Origin: LZORAL124-50-18 sp051208045 | Lineage (GTDB): Bacteria; Pseudomonadota; Gammaproteobacteria; Pseudomonadales; Oleiphilaceae | Assembly: GCA_051208045.1 (NCBI GenBank) | Contig: JBPJFY010000012.1 | Location: 1 to 64,000 of the forward strand | Length of the DNA: 64,000 nt | Direction: 5' to 3' | In this document: in pieces, positions 25,445-34,872 of the stretch | Layout of the letters: each line of letters starts with the position of its first letter | Position numbering within the stretch: position 1 is the first letter of the stretch | Notes under the pieces: generated by a model | Databases searched by the model: none | The model's input: the letters and a program-made list of their open reading frames with translations, nothing else | Told to the model about the DNA's origin: nothing | Position numbers and translations under genes: made by a program

Positions 25445-28057
25445 ATGCAGAACGTTTTGAAAGCAACTTCGGTCGCCCTGTGGTGTATTTTCTGGCTACT
25501 CAGCGGCACATCGCATGCCAACAATGTCAACGCATTGCGGGCGGATCAGTCTGTGCTTACGCCGGTCATTGACTACTTTGAAGACACGGCCGGGGATATG
25601 ACACTGGCCACTTTGCTGGCACGAGAAAGCACACTGGATTGGCAACGCACCCAATACGAGTCGCTGAACAAGGGCTACAATCAAAACCCTTTCTGGATTC
25701 GTCTCCAGATGACCAATCGTGATGCACAGCCCGTGCAAAAAATGCTGGAAATCGCCTATCCTCAGCTGGATCACGTCACTTTCTATTTGCTGGACCAGTC
25801 CCGTATTGTAAGCGAAGTGCACACCGGTGATGCCTGGCCTTTTTTCGAGCGCCCCATCGATAGCCCCAACTTTGTTTTCCCACTGGAAGTGCCAGGCCAA
25901 GCCACTCAGACGCTCTACATCCGACTGCAAACCACGGGTACGATGTCTGCCCCCATGGCACTGTGGTCGCCCAATGCGTTTTTTATTCACACCGGCAAGA
26001 TTGAGCAGATTCACGCAATTTACTACGGTATTCTTACCGTCGTCATCATTTTTAACCTGTTCGTCTTCGTGGCCCTGCGCGAATCCACCTATCTCTACTA
26101 TTCGCTGTCCACGCTGGGGTACCTGATCCTGCTCGCGGTACTGCGCGGCAAAACCTTTCAGGTGTTCTGGCCGACATTGCCCGAACTACATCGGCTGACC
26201 ATGTTAATGTCGATACCTTTCGTCCTTTTGTTTTCGGTCCTCTTTGCCCGGTCGTTTCTGAATCTGAAAAAAAGCAGCCCGAAGATGGACAAGCTCTTCC
26301 AGCTCATTTCCGTACTGGCCTGTGTTTCCATGCCGGGTACGCTGGTCTTGCCCTATCAGTACTCGGTGCAGACTTCCGTGCTGCTGGCGATTCCGACCTG
26401 CTCTCTGCTGCTCATTATTGGCCCCATCGAATGGGCCAAAGGTAACCGACCGGCCCGCTTTTACTCAATGGCCTGGGCAATGCTGACCTTTGGCGCAACA
26501 ATCGCGGCCATGAACAAAGCGGGTTTGCTGCCGAACAATGTCATTACGGAATATGGTATTCAGTTTGGCTCTGCCATGGAGGCTATCCTGCTCTGTATCG
26601 CACTGGCCGAGCGGATCTATGAGGAGCGCGAGGGTAAACTGAAAGCCCAGGCAGAGACGATTCGCGAACACAATGAGCGCCGCAACGCAGAGTTAATGGT
26701 CATTCGCCAGGCGTTGTTGCATCCAATTACACAATTACCAAACTACACGCACTTTGAAATGTTCGTGAACGATCTGATCAAACAGCATCCGGACAAACCC
26801 TTCAGTATCGGCATCATCCATCTGGCCAATTTTCACGAAATCAACAAAACGCTGGGACACAATAATGCGGACAAGCTCCTCGTTCAGCTGGCTCGAAAAT
26901 ACAATACGCTGGCAGAGCTGGCCCCGGGCATTCATCTGGTCGACAACGATGGCGAGCGGGAGTCCTATATCTGCTCACTGGAAGAATCTTCTTTTGGTGT
27001 GGTGATCGATACATCGGCCTGGTACAACCATCAAGGCTCACTAAAGAACATGCTGGGCCAGCTGTCGTTACCGATGGAATTTCTGGACATGCAACTGGAT
27101 CTCACCCCCCACATCGGTACTGCGAACTTCCCGGATGACGGTCACGATGCCAATACCCTGATCCGACGCGCGCAGGTCGCCCTGGAGCATGCCTCTCTGT
27201 ACGACCTTCATCTCGCGTTCTATCGCCCTCAACAGGACCCCTACAATGCCAAGCGCTTAACGCTCATCACCGAATTGAAGCGCTCGATTCAGGAGGATCT
27301 GCTGGAGTTGTACTATCAGCCCAAAATATCTCTGGTCACGCACCAGGTCATCGGTGTCGAGGCGCTTTTGCGATGGAATCACCCCGGCTTTGGGATGATC
27401 CCCACGGAAGAATTTGTTTCCGTGGCCGAGCAAACCGGTATCATTAAAAGCCTGACCCGCTGGGTGCTGAGGAAAGCGTTCAGTCAGCTCACCCAATTGA
27501 ATGGGTTGGGGTACAGCCTGAGCATGTCGATTAATGTCTCAACCAAAAACCTGCGGGAGTCGGACTTTTCCGATTTCATCGCCTCCCTGTTTGAGAGCTT
27601 CCAAACCCTGCCGGAGCAGGTCACCCTGGAGCTGACCGAAACTGCCATGATGTCGGACCCGGTGAAGGCCAGAGACGCCTTGCTCAGCATTTATCGCACC
27701 GGCGTCCGGATCGCCATTGACGATTTTGGCACAGGATACTCGTCGCTGTCTTACATCAAACGTGTACCCGCCAATGAAATAAAAATCGATAAGTCGCTGA
27801 TTCTGGAGCTGGACAAGAATCCCGATGATGCGGTGATCGTGAAAACCACCATCGACATGTGTCAGAATCTGGGCTTCACCGTCGTCGCCGAAGGCGCGGA
27901 GAACCAGGCCGTGGTCGATAAGCTTGCAGAAATGGCCTGCGATGTCGTTCAGGGTTATCACTTCGCCCGGCCGTTACCCTTTAATGAACTCAAAGCCTGG
28001 CTGGAAACCCAGAATACACCGAAGTTGATGTACCACGACTCCCCGTCTTCCCGTTAA
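25445..28057 (+). CDS. 7TM-DISM receptor with degenerate GGDEF and EAL domains
   Basis: It is 870 residues. A signal peptide (about 1-25) precedes a periplasmic 7TMR-DISMED2-like domain (about 40-180). Seven transmembrane helices (about 190-395) and a short coiled coil follow. The GGDEF domain (about 415-565) has lost its catalytic signature: LEESSFG stands where GGDEF is expected. The C-terminal EAL domain (about 590-860) keeps EALLRW, the DDFGTGYSS loop and KIDKS. It is therefore probably a c-di-GMP phosphodiesterase that senses a periplasmic ligand. Confidence 0.9.
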   Translation: MQNVLKATSVALWCIFWLLSGTSHANNVNALRADQSVLTPVIDYFEDTAGDMTLATLLARESTLDWQRTQYESLNKGYNQNPFWIRLQMTNRDAQPVQKMLEIAYPQLDHVTFYLLDQSRIVSEVHTGDAWPFFERPIDSPNFVFPLEVPGQATQTLYIRLQTTGTMSAPMALWSPNAFFIHTGKIEQIHAIYYGILTVVIIFNLFVFVALRESTYLYYSLSTLGYLILLAVLRGKTFQVFWPTLPELHRLTMLMSIPFVLLFSVLFARSFLNLKKSSPKMDKLFQLISVLACVSMPGTLVLPYQYSVQTSVLLAIPTCSLLLIIGPIEWAKGNRPARFYSMAWAMLTFGATIAAMNKAGLLPNNVITEYGIQFGSAMEAILLCIALAERIYEEREGKLKAQAETIREHNERRNAELMVIRQALLHPITQLPNYTHFEMFVNDLIKQHPDKPFSIGIIHLANFHEINKTLGHNNADKLLVQLARKYNTLAELAPGIHLVDNDGERESYICSLEESSFGVVIDTSAWYNHQGSLKNMLGQLSLPMEFLDMQLDLTPHIGTANFPDDGHDANTLIRRAQVALEHASLYDLHLAFYRPQQDPYNAKRLTLITELKRSIQEDLLELYYQPKISLVTHQVIGVEALLRWNHPGFGMIPTEEFVSVAEQTGIIKSLTRWVLRKAFSQLTQLNGLGYSLSMSINVSTKNLRESDFSDFIASLFESFQTLPEQVTLELTETAMMSDPVKARDALLSIYRTGVRIAIDDFGTGYSSLSYIKRVPANEIKIDKSLILELDKNPDDAVIVKTTIDMCQNLGFTVVAEGAENQAVVDKLAEMACDVVQGYHFARPLPFNELKAWLETQNTPKLMYHDSPSSR

Positions 28058-28064
28058 TGCTGAG

Positions 28065-29066
28065 TCACTTTTTCGGGGAAACCGGACGTTGGCGAATGAG
28101 TGCCTCCTGCGTTACCGAGACGACCAGCTCCCCCGCCTGGTTGTAGATGTTTCCACGGTTCAGACCACGGCCACCCGATGCACTGGGGCTGTCCATATCG
28201 TAGAGCAGCCAGTCATCCACACGAAACGGGCGGTGAAACCACACAGCATGATCCAGTGAGGCGACCTGCATGCCTTTCGTGTAATACGTCACGCCATGAG
28301 GCAGCATGCTGGTTCCGAGCAAACCAAAATCAGAAGCATAGGCCAGCACACAATGGTGCAGACATTGCGCATCCGGCATATCATCGCCGGCACGGAACCA
28401 ATTCTGCTTGTAGGGCTTGCGTTTTTCCGGGCGAAAATAGTTGATCGGGTTCACCGGGCGGATTTCAATGGGTCGCTCACGGGTGGCCTGTTCCCGCATT
28501 TTTTCCGGGATTTTATCGATCACCAATCGACGCAACTGAATTTCCGAGAACAAAGATTCCGGATCTTCACTCTCGGGTACCGTAAATTGATGCTCCAGGC
28601 CGCTTTCTTCCGTTTGGAAAGATGCCGTCATGGTAAAAATTTCACGCTCGTTCTGAAGGGCAATCACTCTTCGGGCGGTAAAAGAGCCTCCATCACGTAT
28701 ACGGTCCACCGTATACTCGATCGGAGTAGCCGCATCACCAGGGCGCAAGAAGTACCCGTGCATCGAATGCGCTGTACGCCCCTGAACGGTCTTGTAGGCC
28801 GCCATCAAGGCTTGTCCCAGTACCTGCCCGCCAAACACGTTGCGAAATCCCAGGTCTTCGCTTTGGCCGATAAAGTGATCGTCGCCAATGGGGTCGATAT
28901 TCAGCAGTCGAATCAACCGATTGACCTCCCCTTCCTTCGCCTGGAAGGCGCGAATTTCTTCAGAAATGTCTGTACAGCCTGTGGCGGTGTTGTCGTTGCT
29001 TTTTGATGAGTTTTTTCTTGTGGATTCGGATGTGGTTTCTGGTGCAGTACTCGCCTGGCTTGTCAT
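28065..29066 (-). CDS. tesB: Acyl-CoA thioesterase II (TesB)
   Basis: Hydrolyses medium- and long-chain acyl-CoA. A double hotdog protein with the family segments VFGGQVLGQALMAA, HSMHGYFLRPGD, SLDHAVWFHRPFR (catalytic aspartate) and GNIYNQAGELVVSV (glutamine region). At 333 residues it is longer than the usual 286 because of a roughly 35-residue Ser/Thr/Asn-rich N-terminal extension. GGGAGG six bases before the ATG at 29066 supports this long start. Confidence 0.94.
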   Translation of the reverse strand: MTSQASTAPETTSESTRKNSSKSNDNTATGCTDISEEIRAFQAKEGEVNRLIRLLNIDPIGDDHFIGQSEDLGFRNVFGGQVLGQALMAAYKTVQGRTAHSMHGYFLRPGDAATPIEYTVDRIRDGGSFTARRVIALQNEREIFTMTASFQTEESGLEHQFTVPESEDPESLFSEIQLRRLVIDKIPEKMREQATRERPIEIRPVNPINYFRPEKRKPYKQNWFRAGDDMPDAQCLHHCVLAYASDFGLLGTSMLPHGVTYYTKGMQVASLDHAVWFHRPFRVDDWLLYDMDSPSASGGRGLNRGNIYNQAGELVVSVTQEALIRQRPVSPKK

Positions 29067-29301
29067 CTTGCCTCCCGATTGCGCGCAACTTTACTGAAAC
29101 GCATTGCAAAAATTACACAGATTCACTCAATCTATACTATTCTTGAATAGAAACAATGGCGAAAAACGTTATAGTGCGTGGCAAAAATGCTAGCCGTGTC
29201 TGGATTCGGGGAATTGGTCACGGAAACGATCCCGCTCCAGTGGTATAAAATGCGCTGTTGTGATTCCAAAACGATTTAAAAAAAGAAAGAACAACAAGAA
29301 T

Positions 29302-29736
29302 ATGCTGCAAACTAGACTTTTTATCTTGGCGGTTCTGTGCACTACCGGTACACAGGTCAGCGCCATCGATCTCAGTGTGGACGAGTCCGTACTGCCCGCA
29401 ACAGCCAAACAACACTTGACAAGCCATGCCAGTCCGGCTTCGTCCGTCGATACGACAGATGTTCAGTTTTCTGCAAACGCCAACAGCGATTTTGATCTGC
29501 TGAGCACGTTGTCGCTGAAACCCGAACAGTCCATTACCCCCCAATCCGGCTGGACACTGGCGCCCAAAGTACACATGTTTGGAAAAAAGGATTTCGTCGA
29601 TTGCCCAGAGTCGGTCAATCTTGCTGAAAAGAAAATCAAGGAAGGCATCCGTAACAAAGCCTCCTTCGGAGAGACCCTGGAATCATTGGGCCTGACCGAA
29701 TACCAAATCGACTTCGTTGCGAAATTTCATTTCTGA
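29302..29736 (+). CDS. Small secreted hypothetical protein
   Basis: It is 144 residues with a clear signal peptide (LFILAVLCTTGTQVSA, cleavage near residue 21). The mature part has a Ser/Asp-rich stretch, then a conserved-looking C-terminal segment (CPESVNLAEKKIKEGIRNKA). I recognise no family. The ATG at 29302, at the signal peptide, is preferred to a GTG at 29260. It is convergent with the DksA-like gene and shares a terminator with it. Confidence 0.7.
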   Translation: MLQTRLFILAVLCTTGTQVSAIDLSVDESVLPATAKQHLTSHASPASSVDTTDVQFSANANSDFDLLSTLSLKPEQSITPQSGWTLAPKVHMFGKKDFVDCPESVNLAEKKIKEGIRNKASFGETLESLGLTEYQIDFVAKFHF

Positions 29737-29764
29737 TTTTACTGCTGCGCTCACAGCAGAATCA
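29734..29764. terminator. Bidirectional hairpin between convergent genes
   Basis: The inner stem is CTGCTG (29742-29747) with CAGCAG (29754-29759), extended by TGATT (29734-29738) with AATCA (29760-29764). T-rich sequence follows on each strand. It overlaps the stop codons of both flanking genes. Confidence 0.7.
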
Positions 29765-30094
29765 GGCTTTTTCGTGAGCCTCTGCGCACTGCACACAGCG
29801 GGATGAATAAGGGCGCACTTTCAGTCTGGCTTCCGGAATTGACGCTCCGCAATCCACACACTCCCCATAAATACCTTCGTCCATACGAATCAGCGCACGG
29901 TTGATTTTGTTAATTTCACTCTCCGCTTCCAGCCCTATCTGGCTCAGCACTTCACCATTTTCAAGCTCTACCGCCTGTTCAGCGAAATCATGGTCCAAAG
30001 GTTCTTCCACATCGTGCTTGATTTTGTCGAGTCGGGTTTCGAGCTCAGCACGTCGCGCCAACAACGTTGTTTTCATGCTTTCAATATCTACCAT
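29762..30094 (-). CDS. DksA/TraR-type zinc-finger transcription factor
   Basis: An RNA-polymerase secondary-channel regulator of the DksA/TraR superfamily. It is 110 residues: a coiled-coil helical part (about 5-70), then a four-cysteine zinc finger CVDCG...CVQCAE with the IPEARL segment. It is shorter than classical DksA (about 150), so it is a paralogue rather than the housekeeping protein. The start at 30094 has CAGGAG six bases upstream; a frame back to 30214 has no support. Confidence 0.88.
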   Translation of the reverse strand: MVDIESMKTTLLARRAELETRLDKIKHDVEEPLDHDFAEQAVELENGEVLSQIGLEAESEINKINRALIRMDEGIYGECVDCGASIPEARLKVRPYSSRCVQCAEAHEKA

Positions 30095-30318
30095 AAATTC
30101 TCCTGGATCCCGCACAGGTCGCGCAAATTGATGAATCTGTGCTAGGCTGCAATATGAACACTGCAATGCTCGATAAATAGCTGGGCGCACGCCGCCACAC
30201 AATAAAAAGAGCACGCATATGAATGATACTTTAGCCCATTCCCTGAATCAGACATTGATAATCATCAGTATTTAACCAAACTCCCAATGGGCGACACGCC
30301 CCCGAGGATGCAAGGACG

Positions 30319-32784
30319 ATGAAATTACGCGCCAAAATACTCACCTTGTTCTTCCCTACGGGTATTTTACCACTGATTTTGTTCGCCCTGTTCTGTTTCA
30401 TTTATCTCACGGGCAACAGCCACAAGCGTTACCTGTCGCAGCTGGATGACCTGATTAATCAGTCCAGTCAACAAATTCGCGCGCAACTCAAATACAACGA
30501 AACGCTGACTCATGTGATCGCCACGGAAAGCCTCGCGCTGTCAGACCTCACGTTGAATACCGAGGTCGTCGACCAGCTCACCACCATCCCGGTCGTGGTG
30601 ACGCGTTCGCTGAACAAATACCCGGGCTTCAATCCGGATCTCAAGGGGCTGGCTCTGCTGCATCCGAGCCAGCCGAAGCCGCCCCTGTTTAAGAATGGCA
30701 GCCTGAGCAGGCACATCGAGAAGGGCTTGAAATTCGCCGAGCAAGAGGATTTGCTCCTGCATTCCGAACTCAGCATGCAAGGCAACCAACTGATTCAAAC
30801 GGTGCTCCGCAAGGTGCACACCCCGCCGGACAGCTGGGGGAAGAAGCTGATGGCTCACCTGCCCACTGCCAACCTGCTTTATTTGGCCACTGAGTACCAG
30901 CTGACGTCGCTCAAAGAGTTGGCGGCCAAGTTCAGTCAGACCGATCGCGCCATTCATCTCCTGTTAACCGATGAAAACGGCAAGGCAATGTTTGAAACCC
31001 TCTATGAAGCCGTCGACGATTTTGAATCCGTTGCCCAGCAGGCCGTGAACGGGCGCATTCAAGCGACACGCACCTACACCACCCGCAATGGCGAATATAT
31101 TGCCGGCTTTGAACGGATTCATCCGCGGCTCTACCTGGTGGGCATCGTGGCGCAAGACACCATCGCAGAAAATGCCGATCAGTTGCTCCGCTATTCTTTC
31201 TGGCTTATGTTGGTGATGGGATTACTGAGCTATCTCACGATTAACGGATTTACCAACCACGTACTGGTCAAACCCCTGCAACGCATCAATGAATTAGCGG
31301 GCAGGATAAAAGAAGGCAAAGACGTTCCGGAACTCGATACGCATGGTTCGGATGAAGTTGCCGACCTGGCGCACTCGTTCAACGAGATGTCTTACGGCTT
31401 GAAAAATAGCCAGAATGAAATCAACAAACTGGTTTTTTTTGATCCGCTCACGAAACTGCCGAATCGGGTCACTTTCGACAAAGCGCTTGCCCGTGCGATC
31501 AAAAACAGTGAAACCAGCGGACGTGCCATTGCCGTCCTGTTTATCGACCTGGACAACTTCAAACTGGTTAATGATGTGCATGGCCACACCAACGGCGATA
31601 AAATTCTTTCGGAAGTCGCTCTGCGCCTGATGAGCTGTCTCAGCCACATTGATTATGATGACACCGATGAGGCTGAGTTTATTTCCAGTTACAGTCAGGA
31701 CCTGATTGTTCGCAACGGTGGTGACGAATTTGCCGTGCTGCTGACCGATCTGTTCCAGGCCTACCAGGCTTCACTGATTGCCCAAAGCATCATAGATGAA
31801 ATGAACAAGCCCTTCGATGTCAGCGATAACCTGATCAAGCTGGGTGCCAGCATCGGCATCGCTTTGTACCCTCTGGACGGACACACGCCAGACCAGCTCA
31901 CCAAGAACGCCGATCTGGCGATGTTTGAAGCTAAGAAAAACGGCAAGAACAACTTCCAGTTCTTTACGCCCGCACTGAATGCCTCCGCCACGCGGCGCCT
32001 GGAGACCGAGCATGAACTGCGGATGGCGATTGAACAGGGGCAGTTCGAAGTGCATTACCAGCCCATCTATGTGCTCAGTTCCGGCAAAGTCTCTTACCTG
32101 GAAGCGCTGGTGCGCTGGCGTCACCCCACCAAGGGGCTCATTCTACCTGCCCAGTTTATTCAGGTCGCGGAAGAATCCGAGTTGATCATCGACATTGGCA
32201 AGCAAGTTATTGAGCAATGTTGTGCGCAGCTTCACCAATGGCAACTGGCGGGTCATGAATCGTTGAAGGTGTCAATCAACCTGTCCACCAGCCAGCTGAC
32301 CCGAGGCGCTCCGGTGGATACGATTAAAAAGTCGCTTGAAAAATATGCACTGCCCGCCCACATGCTGGAAGTGGAGGTGAAAGAATCTCTACTGACGAGT
32401 GATCAAGCCATGAGTATCGAGGTACTGAACTCCCTCAAAACCATCGGCTTGTCGATCGCGCTGGATGACTTTGGCAGCGGTTTTGCCTCTATGAGCTTTC
32501 TGCGCAAGTTCCCGATCGACACCATCAAACTGGATCGCACCCTGGTGCGCGAGATGGAAAGCGACGCAAAAACAGTGATGATCGTGGAGGCGGCCACCAA
32601 ATTGGCTCACGGACTGGAACTGAGCGTGATTGCGGAAGGCGTTGAAACCGAAGAGCAACTCAATCTGATCAAGGCGGCCAATTGCGACTTTGCCCAGGGT
32701 TATTACTACCGGGAGCCTTCACCCCCGGAAGAAATCAGCTTTGAAGTCCGGCATTCATCGATTCCGGTTTCTCAGTCGGTGTGA
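30319..32784 (+). CDS. Membrane GGDEF-EAL protein with periplasmic sensor and HAMP
   Basis: It is 821 residues. A first transmembrane helix (about 7-28), a long periplasmic sensor (about 30-290, Cache-like by layout), a second helix (about 291-312) and a HAMP domain (about 315-365) come first. The GGDEF domain (about 370-545) has an intact GGDEF but no RxxD inhibitory site, and it carries an acidic insertion (DYDDTDEAEF) before the signature. The EAL domain (about 560-810) keeps EALVRW, the DDFGSGFASM loop and EGVET. It could make or degrade c-di-GMP. Confidence 0.92.
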   Translation: MKLRAKILTLFFPTGILPLILFALFCFIYLTGNSHKRYLSQLDDLINQSSQQIRAQLKYNETLTHVIATESLALSDLTLNTEVVDQLTTIPVVVTRSLNKYPGFNPDLKGLALLHPSQPKPPLFKNGSLSRHIEKGLKFAEQEDLLLHSELSMQGNQLIQTVLRKVHTPPDSWGKKLMAHLPTANLLYLATEYQLTSLKELAAKFSQTDRAIHLLLTDENGKAMFETLYEAVDDFESVAQQAVNGRIQATRTYTTRNGEYIAGFERIHPRLYLVGIVAQDTIAENADQLLRYSFWLMLVMGLLSYLTINGFTNHVLVKPLQRINELAGRIKEGKDVPELDTHGSDEVADLAHSFNEMSYGLKNSQNEINKLVFFDPLTKLPNRVTFDKALARAIKNSETSGRAIAVLFIDLDNFKLVNDVHGHTNGDKILSEVALRLMSCLSHIDYDDTDEAEFISSYSQDLIVRNGGDEFAVLLTDLFQAYQASLIAQSIIDEMNKPFDVSDNLIKLGASIGIALYPLDGHTPDQLTKNADLAMFEAKKNGKNNFQFFTPALNASATRRLETEHELRMAIEQGQFEVHYQPIYVLSSGKVSYLEALVRWRHPTKGLILPAQFIQVAEESELIIDIGKQVIEQCCAQLHQWQLAGHESLKVSINLSTSQLTRGAPVDTIKKSLEKYALPAHMLEVEVKESLLTSDQAMSIEVLNSLKTIGLSIALDDFGSGFASMSFLRKFPIDTIKLDRTLVREMESDAKTVMIVEAATKLAHGLELSVIAEGVETEEQLNLIKAANCDFAQGYYYREPSPPEEISFEVRHSSIPVSQSV

Positions 32785-33926
32785 ATATCCGGCACCAGCT
32801 TCGCCAGCGCTTGCCGCTCGTCCGTGCATTCTCCCGTCAACACAAACCCGAGCAACGCGTCGTTGGCACCGCGAAACTCCCCTTTTACATTGCCGGCATC
32901 CTGCTCAAACTGCCATGTGCCGGATGCCTGCCCCGGGGGTAAAGCAATGGCAATGGGACACGCCGGGGTTTTCACTATCACCGGCATTGCTGAATACTTG
33001 ACCTGCGTGCGCTCTCCGGTCAAAGTTTTTGCCAATGCCCTGGCGCAGGCCATCAACGGTGCGACGTAGAGCATGACATGGCCATCCACCTCGGCACAAT
33101 CGCCCAGCGCGTAAATGTCTGGCGCTGAACTCTCCAGCGCTCGATTCACGACAATCCCTTTTTGACAGGTTAACTGCGCTTTCACCAACTGAATGCGGGG
33201 CCGCAAGCCCACGGCGGACACAACGATATCCACGTCAAGCACCGAACCATCATCCAACAGCGCAGCCAGCCCCTGATCGGTATGGTTGACCGCCGTGACG
33301 GTCTTGCCCAAATGGAAATCCACCCCCTGCTCCGTTAATCCTGTTTTCAGTGCCTCCGCTGCCGGCTGGGGCAGCAAACCGGGCAACACCTGATCAGACG
33401 GCGCCACCACATCCACACTGTAATCGCCTGACAGCAGATCATTGGCAAACTCACAGCCGATGAGGCCCGCGCCGAGAATCAATACGCGGTGCTTGCCCTC
33501 CAGCGCTGTGCGAAACCGTCGGTAATCCTGCAGATCATTCACCGAAAACACCTGATCCAGCGCATTGCCGTCGAGGGCGGGGCGAACCACATCCGCGCCC
33601 CAGGCAATCACCAGTTTACTGTAGGCAAAGGCCTCTTCACCCAGCATAATTTCATGCCGTTCAGGATGAACCGCCGTGACCGTAGCATACGTACGAATAT
33701 CCACATGCAGCTGACTCGCCATTTTGCCGGGATCCGCCATAGACAAATCATCAGGCGACTTTCCTTTGGCCACAGCAGTCGACAGCATGGGCTTGGAGTA
33801 GGAATGCCCATCATCTGCGGTGATCAGCGTGATCGGTACCCCTTTATCCAGTTTGCGAATTTCCCTGGCGAGGGTATACCCTGCCAAACCTGTTCCAATG
33901 ATCACAATGGGGTTTTGTGCTGTCAT
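32772..33926 (-). CDS. rubB: Rubredoxin-NAD(+) reductase
   Basis: An FAD enzyme that passes electrons from NADH to rubredoxin. The N-terminal FAD motif IVIIGTGLAGYTLARE and the NAD motif ILGAGLIGCEFAND are present, as is YALGDCAEVDGH near the FAD ribityl site. The start at 33926 (384 residues) has GAAGGG upstream; 33983 would run into the rubredoxin gene. It follows rubA by 34 bp. Its 3' end overlaps the convergent GGDEF-EAL gene by 13 bp. Confidence 0.93.
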   Translation of the reverse strand: MTAQNPIVIIGTGLAGYTLAREIRKLDKGVPITLITADDGHSYSKPMLSTAVAKGKSPDDLSMADPGKMASQLHVDIRTYATVTAVHPERHEIMLGEEAFAYSKLVIAWGADVVRPALDGNALDQVFSVNDLQDYRRFRTALEGKHRVLILGAGLIGCEFANDLLSGDYSVDVVAPSDQVLPGLLPQPAAEALKTGLTEQGVDFHLGKTVTAVNHTDQGLAALLDDGSVLDVDIVVSAVGLRPRIQLVKAQLTCQKGIVVNRALESSAPDIYALGDCAEVDGHVMLYVAPLMACARALAKTLTGERTQVKYSAMPVIVKTPACPIAIALPPGQASGTWQFEQDAGNVKGEFRGANDALLGFVLTGECTDERQALAKLVPDIHTD

Positions 33927-33960
33927 TCGCCCTTCGCCTCTTCTGAATTCGGGTGAAACC

Positions 33961-34128
33961 TCAGTCGATCTCGACCATTTCAAAATCTTCCTTGCCTACG
34001 CCACAGTCCGGGCACAGCCAGTCTTCCGGCACGTCATCCCAGCGCGTCCCCGGCTCAATGCCGTCCTCCGGCCATCCTTTCGATTCATCATAGACCAGAC
34101 CACATACAATACATTGCCATTTTTTCAT
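33961..34128 (-). CDS. rubA: Rubredoxin
   Basis: A 55-residue electron carrier with one iron bound by four cysteines. The two CxxC-type knuckles are QCIVCGLVYDE near the N-terminus and LCPDCGVGK near the C-terminus; PEDGI and the aromatic residues between them are typical. GGAGAGAGG lies upstream of the ATG at 34128. The gene is short and easily missed. It forms an operon with rubB, its reductase. In Pseudomonas such pairs serve alkane hydroxylation or oxidative stress; the role here is open. Confidence 0.95.
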   Translation of the reverse strand: MKKWQCIVCGLVYDESKGWPEDGIEPGTRWDDVPEDWLCPDCGVGKEDFEMVEID

Positions 34129-34235
34129 GCGTAAACCTCTCTCCTCTCATCCATCTGCACGCATTATATTGCCAATTCCGCACTTTACCACCCCGAAAAT
34201 CCTTTGTGGCCGTGTAACTTTGAACGGGTTGGCGT

Positions 34236-34241
34236 ATAATT
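34236..34241 (+). promoter_or_regulatory. Candidate -10 of hpt
   Basis: A perfect TATAAT lies 47 bp before the hpt start, in the divergent spacer between rubA and hpt. No good -35 is visible at 16-18 bp. Confidence 0.4.
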
Positions 34242-34288
34242 CCGCCCCTCGATAAAAAGCCACTGTCCAGAATTTCCGGAGTCCGACG

Positions 34289-34846
34289 ATGAGTGACTTG
34301 TTACAGGATATGAACCGCGTGTTCGAAGAAGCCGATTGTCTCGCAACAGAGCATCAGGTGGAGCAGGCGATCGACACCATGGCGCAGAAGATCACCGGCC
34401 AGCTCGCTGATCATACCCCCCTGGTGCTGTGCACGATGAACGGCGGGCTGATTCTAACCGGTAAGTTGCTGCCCAAGCTGGTGTTTCCCCTGCAATGTGA
34501 TTTTATCCACGCGACCCGATATCGCCATGAAACTTCTGGCGGCGCACTTCAATGGCGAGTGAATCCGGAAATTGACATGAAGGGTCGCCACGTACTGGTG
34601 GTGGACGACATTCTGGATGAGGGCGCTACCCTTGCAGCGATTTTGCAACACTGCCGGGAAGCGGGAGCAGAAGCCGTCTACTCCGCCGTGCTGATCAACA
34701 AATTGCATGACCGTAAATTCGACAAAGCACTGGAGGCGGATTTCTGTGGCATGGATATCGAAGACCGATTTCTATTCGGCTATGGCATGGACTACAAAGG
34801 CTACTGGCGAAATGCCCCGGGTATTTATGCCGTCAAAGGGATGTAA
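34289..34846 (+). CDS. hpt: Hypoxanthine-guanine phosphoribosyltransferase
   Basis: Purine salvage enzyme that transfers phosphoribose from PRPP to hypoxanthine or guanine. It is 185 residues with the PRPP loop VLVVDDILDEGATLAAI and a type I fold. Bases CGGAG lie nine bases before the ATG. It is followed 26 bp later by ubiC in the same direction, so the ubiquinone genes may be read through from here. Confidence 0.92.
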   Translation: MSDLLQDMNRVFEEADCLATEHQVEQAIDTMAQKITGQLADHTPLVLCTMNGGLILTGKLLPKLVFPLQCDFIHATRYRHETSGGALQWRVNPEIDMKGRHVLVVDDILDEGATLAAILQHCREAGAEAVYSAVLINKLHDRKFDKALEADFCGMDIEDRFLFGYGMDYKGYWRNAPGIYAVKGM

Positions 34847-34872
34847 TCCCCACAGGAAATCGCAGGTCGCGC

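Noticed and set aside
33489..33956. Open frame of 155 codons antisense to rubB
   Set aside because: Shadow of the FAD reductase gene on the other strand; no ribosome site or recognisable motif.
34188..34260. Full sigma-70 promoter before hpt
   Set aside because: The -10 is good but no -35 lies at a workable distance, so only the -10 is listed.
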